NCBI GenBank assembly: GCA_018831265.1
Contig: JAHJCO010000030.1
Span: 1 to 39,390 of the forward strand
Source: Actinomycetota bacterium
GTDB taxonomy: Bacteria; Actinomycetota; Geothermincolia; Fen-727; Anoxymicrobiaceae
DNA length: 39,390 bases
Direction of reading: 5' to 3'
Of this stretch, positions 37,582 through 39,390 are shown piece after piece. Position 1 is the stretch's first letter. Each line of letters begins with the position of its first letter. A program made the position numbers and the translations under genes. The notes under the pieces are model-generated. The model ran no database searches. It was not told the DNA's origin and saw only the letters and a list, made by a program, of their open reading frames with translations.

Positions 37582-39390
37582 ATGAGAGCTGAAAGGTCTA
37601 CCGGGGGACCGTCCAGAGCGGCGGCGGCCGCCTGCGCCGCGATGATCGCAGTACTGGCAGTCTGCGTACCCGGTGCGACATCCGCCGGTCAGCGTACCGG
37701 CGGAGGGGCGCTTCCCCGGGTCACGGTCAGTGACGGAAGGCTCGTCCGCTCCGGCGACGGACGGCCGCTGAGCGTGCGGGGCGTCAACCTCGCCTCCTAC
37801 CTGTGGACACATGCCCCGGATACCCACTTCACGGAGGAGAGCATAGCGGACCTGGGCCGGTGCGGGGTCAACCTGGTGAGGCTGGCGTTCCGCTACGACC
37901 AGGTGAGCCTGCTGCCCGCCCGGCTCGACTGGGACCCGGAGGGACGCGCGTGGCTGGGTAACGTGGTGCGATGGTGCTCCGACAACGGCATATACGTGAT
38001 GCTCGACATGCACGTGCCACCTGGAAGTCCGGATATCGATCCCCTCACCGGTGATTTCTGGGACTCTCCGGACAACGCGGATGACCTCATCGGGCTCTGG
38101 GAGCTAATCGCCGGGGAATACAAGGACGAGCCGGCCGTGCTCGGATACGACCTCTTCAACGAGCCGACCCCTCCGGGCCCGGACCAGTGGTGGGACCTGG
38201 TTGACCGTCTGGTCAAGGCGATCAGGACCGTGGACGGGGAGCACCTGCTGGTTGTGGAGCCGGATCTGAACGGTGACTTGAGGGAGGTGTCGGACCCGGG
38301 CGTGCTCTACTCGGTGCACTGGTACGACCCGCTCCTCGTCACGCATCGCGGGGCGGACTGGCTCGGTGATTTCGTCGTGCCGGCCGACGCGGCGTACCCG
38401 GGCGAGGTGCCCGATATCTTCTATCGATCTACGAACGCGCCAGGTGTTCGTGTCAACACCCCTTCCACATCGTGGAGACAGGTGAGCACCACGGCGACCG
38501 TTCCGGAAGGGATCAACATGGCCACCGTCGACCTGTTCGGCTGGTCGGGGCCGATGGACGTCTACTTCGACGACGTCTCCTGCACCGTCAACGGGTCGCC
38601 GGTGCAGTTGATCAACGGTGATATGAGCTCCTACGACCAGGAATCGGAGATGCCGGAGGGCTGGCACCAATGGCAGGACAACGGCGCGTCCTACCAGGCG
38701 GCCTACAGCGACTCCGTGGGCCGCTCGCAACCCGGCTCCCTGAGAGTGTGGGGCCAGGGGCCGTGGACCGCCTGCGGCCAGTCCATGGGCATCCTTCAGC
38801 CGCAGTTCTACGCACGGGTCGAGCCGGGGGATACCGTATCGGTCCGCGCGTGGATCAGGGCGCCGACACTGAGCGGAGCCGCCGGCGCAGGCATCAACTG
38901 GCACGAGGAGGTCTCCGAGCACTGGGACCGAGGGGTGGTTGCCGAGAAGTTCGACGCGAGGTACGGTGACTGGGCGGCCGAGCATACGGCGGCGCTCCAC
39001 ATCGGGGAGTTCGGCTGCATGTCCAGGCCCGGGGACGCTTCCTCAAACGCCCTGGTCAGAGACCTGATGGACATCTGGAACGAGAGAGGTTACGCCTGGA
39101 CCATCTGGGACTACCGGGAGTCGCGGCGGCCGGGATCAGGCGAATTCTCATTCCAGGTCCTCGACTGCCCCGCTGACGAGAGTCCCGAGGAGGGCGGGGT
39201 GTGGTCGCAGCCGCTGTTCGACCCCTGGGCCGAAGCCCTGCGTCAGCCTGCCCCCGCCTACTCCTTCTACTTCGCGGAGGGGACCACCCGCCCCGGCTTC
39301 GATACCTGGCTTTGCGTGGGGAACCCCTCGGACGAGGACCAGGCGCAGGTGAGCATCACCTACATGAAGGGTGACGGCACCACCTCGAAG
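37582..39390 (+). CDS. Secreted GH5 glycosidase (cellulase-like), partial, with inserted carbohydrate-binding-like domain
   Basis: 603 residues to the window end, no stop yet. Signal peptide (MRAERST.. hydrophobic AAMIAVLAVCV, cleavage near ATSA). The GH5 barrel starts about residue 45 (SVRGVNLASYLW). The acid/base is E194 in FNEP, H246 lies in SVHWYDP, and the nucleophile E476 is in HIGEFGCM. About 200 residues of beta-rich sequence with VYFDDVSC (about 270-455), like a CBM4/9-type module, are inserted between H246 and E476. A C-terminal module begins YFAEGTTRPGFDTWL (about 562) and continues past the edge. RBS GGAGGAG precedes the ATG. It probably cuts beta-1,4-glucan-like polymers outside the cell. 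Confidence 0.82.
   Translation, partial: MRAERSTGGPSRAAAAACAAMIAVLAVCVPGATSAGQRTGGGALPRVTVSDGRLVRSGDGRPLSVRGVNLASYLWTHAPDTHFTEESIADLGRCGVNLVRLAFRYDQVSLLPARLDWDPEGRAWLGNVVRWCSDNGIYVMLDMHVPPGSPDIDPLTGDFWDSPDNADDLIGLWELIAGEYKDEPAVLGYDLFNEPTPPGPDQWWDLVDRLVKAIRTVDGEHLLVVEPDLNGDLREVSDPGVLYSVHWYDPLLVTHRGADWLGDFVVPADAAYPGEVPDIFYRSTNAPGVRVNTPSTSWRQVSTTATVPEGINMATVDLFGWSGPMDVYFDDVSCTVNGSPVQLINGDMSSYDQESEMPEGWHQWQDNGASYQAAYSDSVGRSQPGSLRVWGQGPWTACGQSMGILQPQFYARVEPGDTVSVRAWIRAPTLSGAAGAGINWHEEVSEHWDRGVVAEKFDARYGDWAAEHTAALHIGEFGCMSRPGDASSNALVRDLMDIWNERGYAWTIWDYRESRRPGSGEFSFQVLDCPADESPEEGGVWSQPLFDPWAEALRQPAPAYSFYFAEGTTRPGFDTWLCVGNPSDEDQAQVSITYMKGDGTTSK

Overview
This is a high-GC bacterial segment with dense coding and many short operons. 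The gene set suggests a strict or facultative anaerobe: a radical-type 2-hydroxyacyl-CoA dehydratase/benzoyl-CoA-reductase-like system with its ATPase activator, a glycyl radical enzyme, a corrinoid protein with a URO-D-type methyltransferase, FixCX electron-transfer proteins and a two-gene SUF system. TTG and GTG starts are common. The final secreted enzyme carries a FAEGTTR-type surface module that I associate with uncultured anaerobic Actinomycetota or Chloroflexota. That placement is an inference; no rRNA or tRNA gene is visible to confirm it.

Layout. (1) 0.2-2.7 kb, minus: two overlapping cation-diffusion-facilitator (CDF) paralogues with C-terminal NifX-like domains, one of which has lost most metal-site residues. 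(2) 2.8-8.5 kb: a zinc alcohol dehydrogenase, a TPP enzyme, an alpha/beta hydrolase on the opposite strand, and an alkyl-DHAP-synthase-like flavoenzyme. (3) 8.5-10.0 kb, minus: a MazF/ribbon-helix-helix toxin-antitoxin pair with a very regular operator, then a metallo-beta-lactamase-fold hydrolase. (4) 10.2-14.9 kb, plus: a NifU-like protein with a clear terminator, then the dehydratase activator, two dehydratase-type Fe-S subunits and a DUF362 protein. (5) 14.9-18.5 kb: a methyltransferase and a Nudix hydrolase (divergent), and a large secreted papain-like protease with TIG and PPC domains. (6) 18.7-22.5 kb: a repeat cluster, sufC-sufB (minus), and fixC-fixX (plus). (7) 22.6-28.0 kb: a membrane-anchored protein, a saccharopine-dehydrogenase-like enzyme, an SRPBCC protein, two CopC-type lipoproteins (one fused to a cupredoxin), a truncated flavodoxin-like gene coupled to a small membrane protein, an AT-rich gap, and a TauE/SafE transporter. 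(8) 28.1-37.0 kb, plus: a seven-gene catabolic operon of corrinoid protein, fused URO-D methyltransferase, glycyl radical enzyme, epimerase-type dehydrogenase, SDR, acetoacetate-decarboxylase-like protein and an acyl-CoA dehydrogenase with an Asp where the catalytic Glu is expected. (9) 37.0-39.4 kb: a small membrane protein and the start of a secreted GH5 glycosidase behind a possibly structured leader.

The most promising candidate for an undescribed system is the 28.1-37.0 kb operon. Its URO-D methyltransferase carries an N-terminal domain resembling the C-glycoside deglycosidase beta subunit (DUF6379), and it sits between a corrinoid carrier and a GCVE-type glycyl radical enzyme. I infer a pathway that demethylates and then breaks down a methylated or glycosidic compound through CoA and keto-acid intermediates. 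The second standout is a family of 29-58 bp hairpins scattered between genes. Their arms differ in sequence yet still pair, while the loop keeps a TCAG(A/G)C core. In two cases the hairpin supplies the stop codon of the neighbouring gene.
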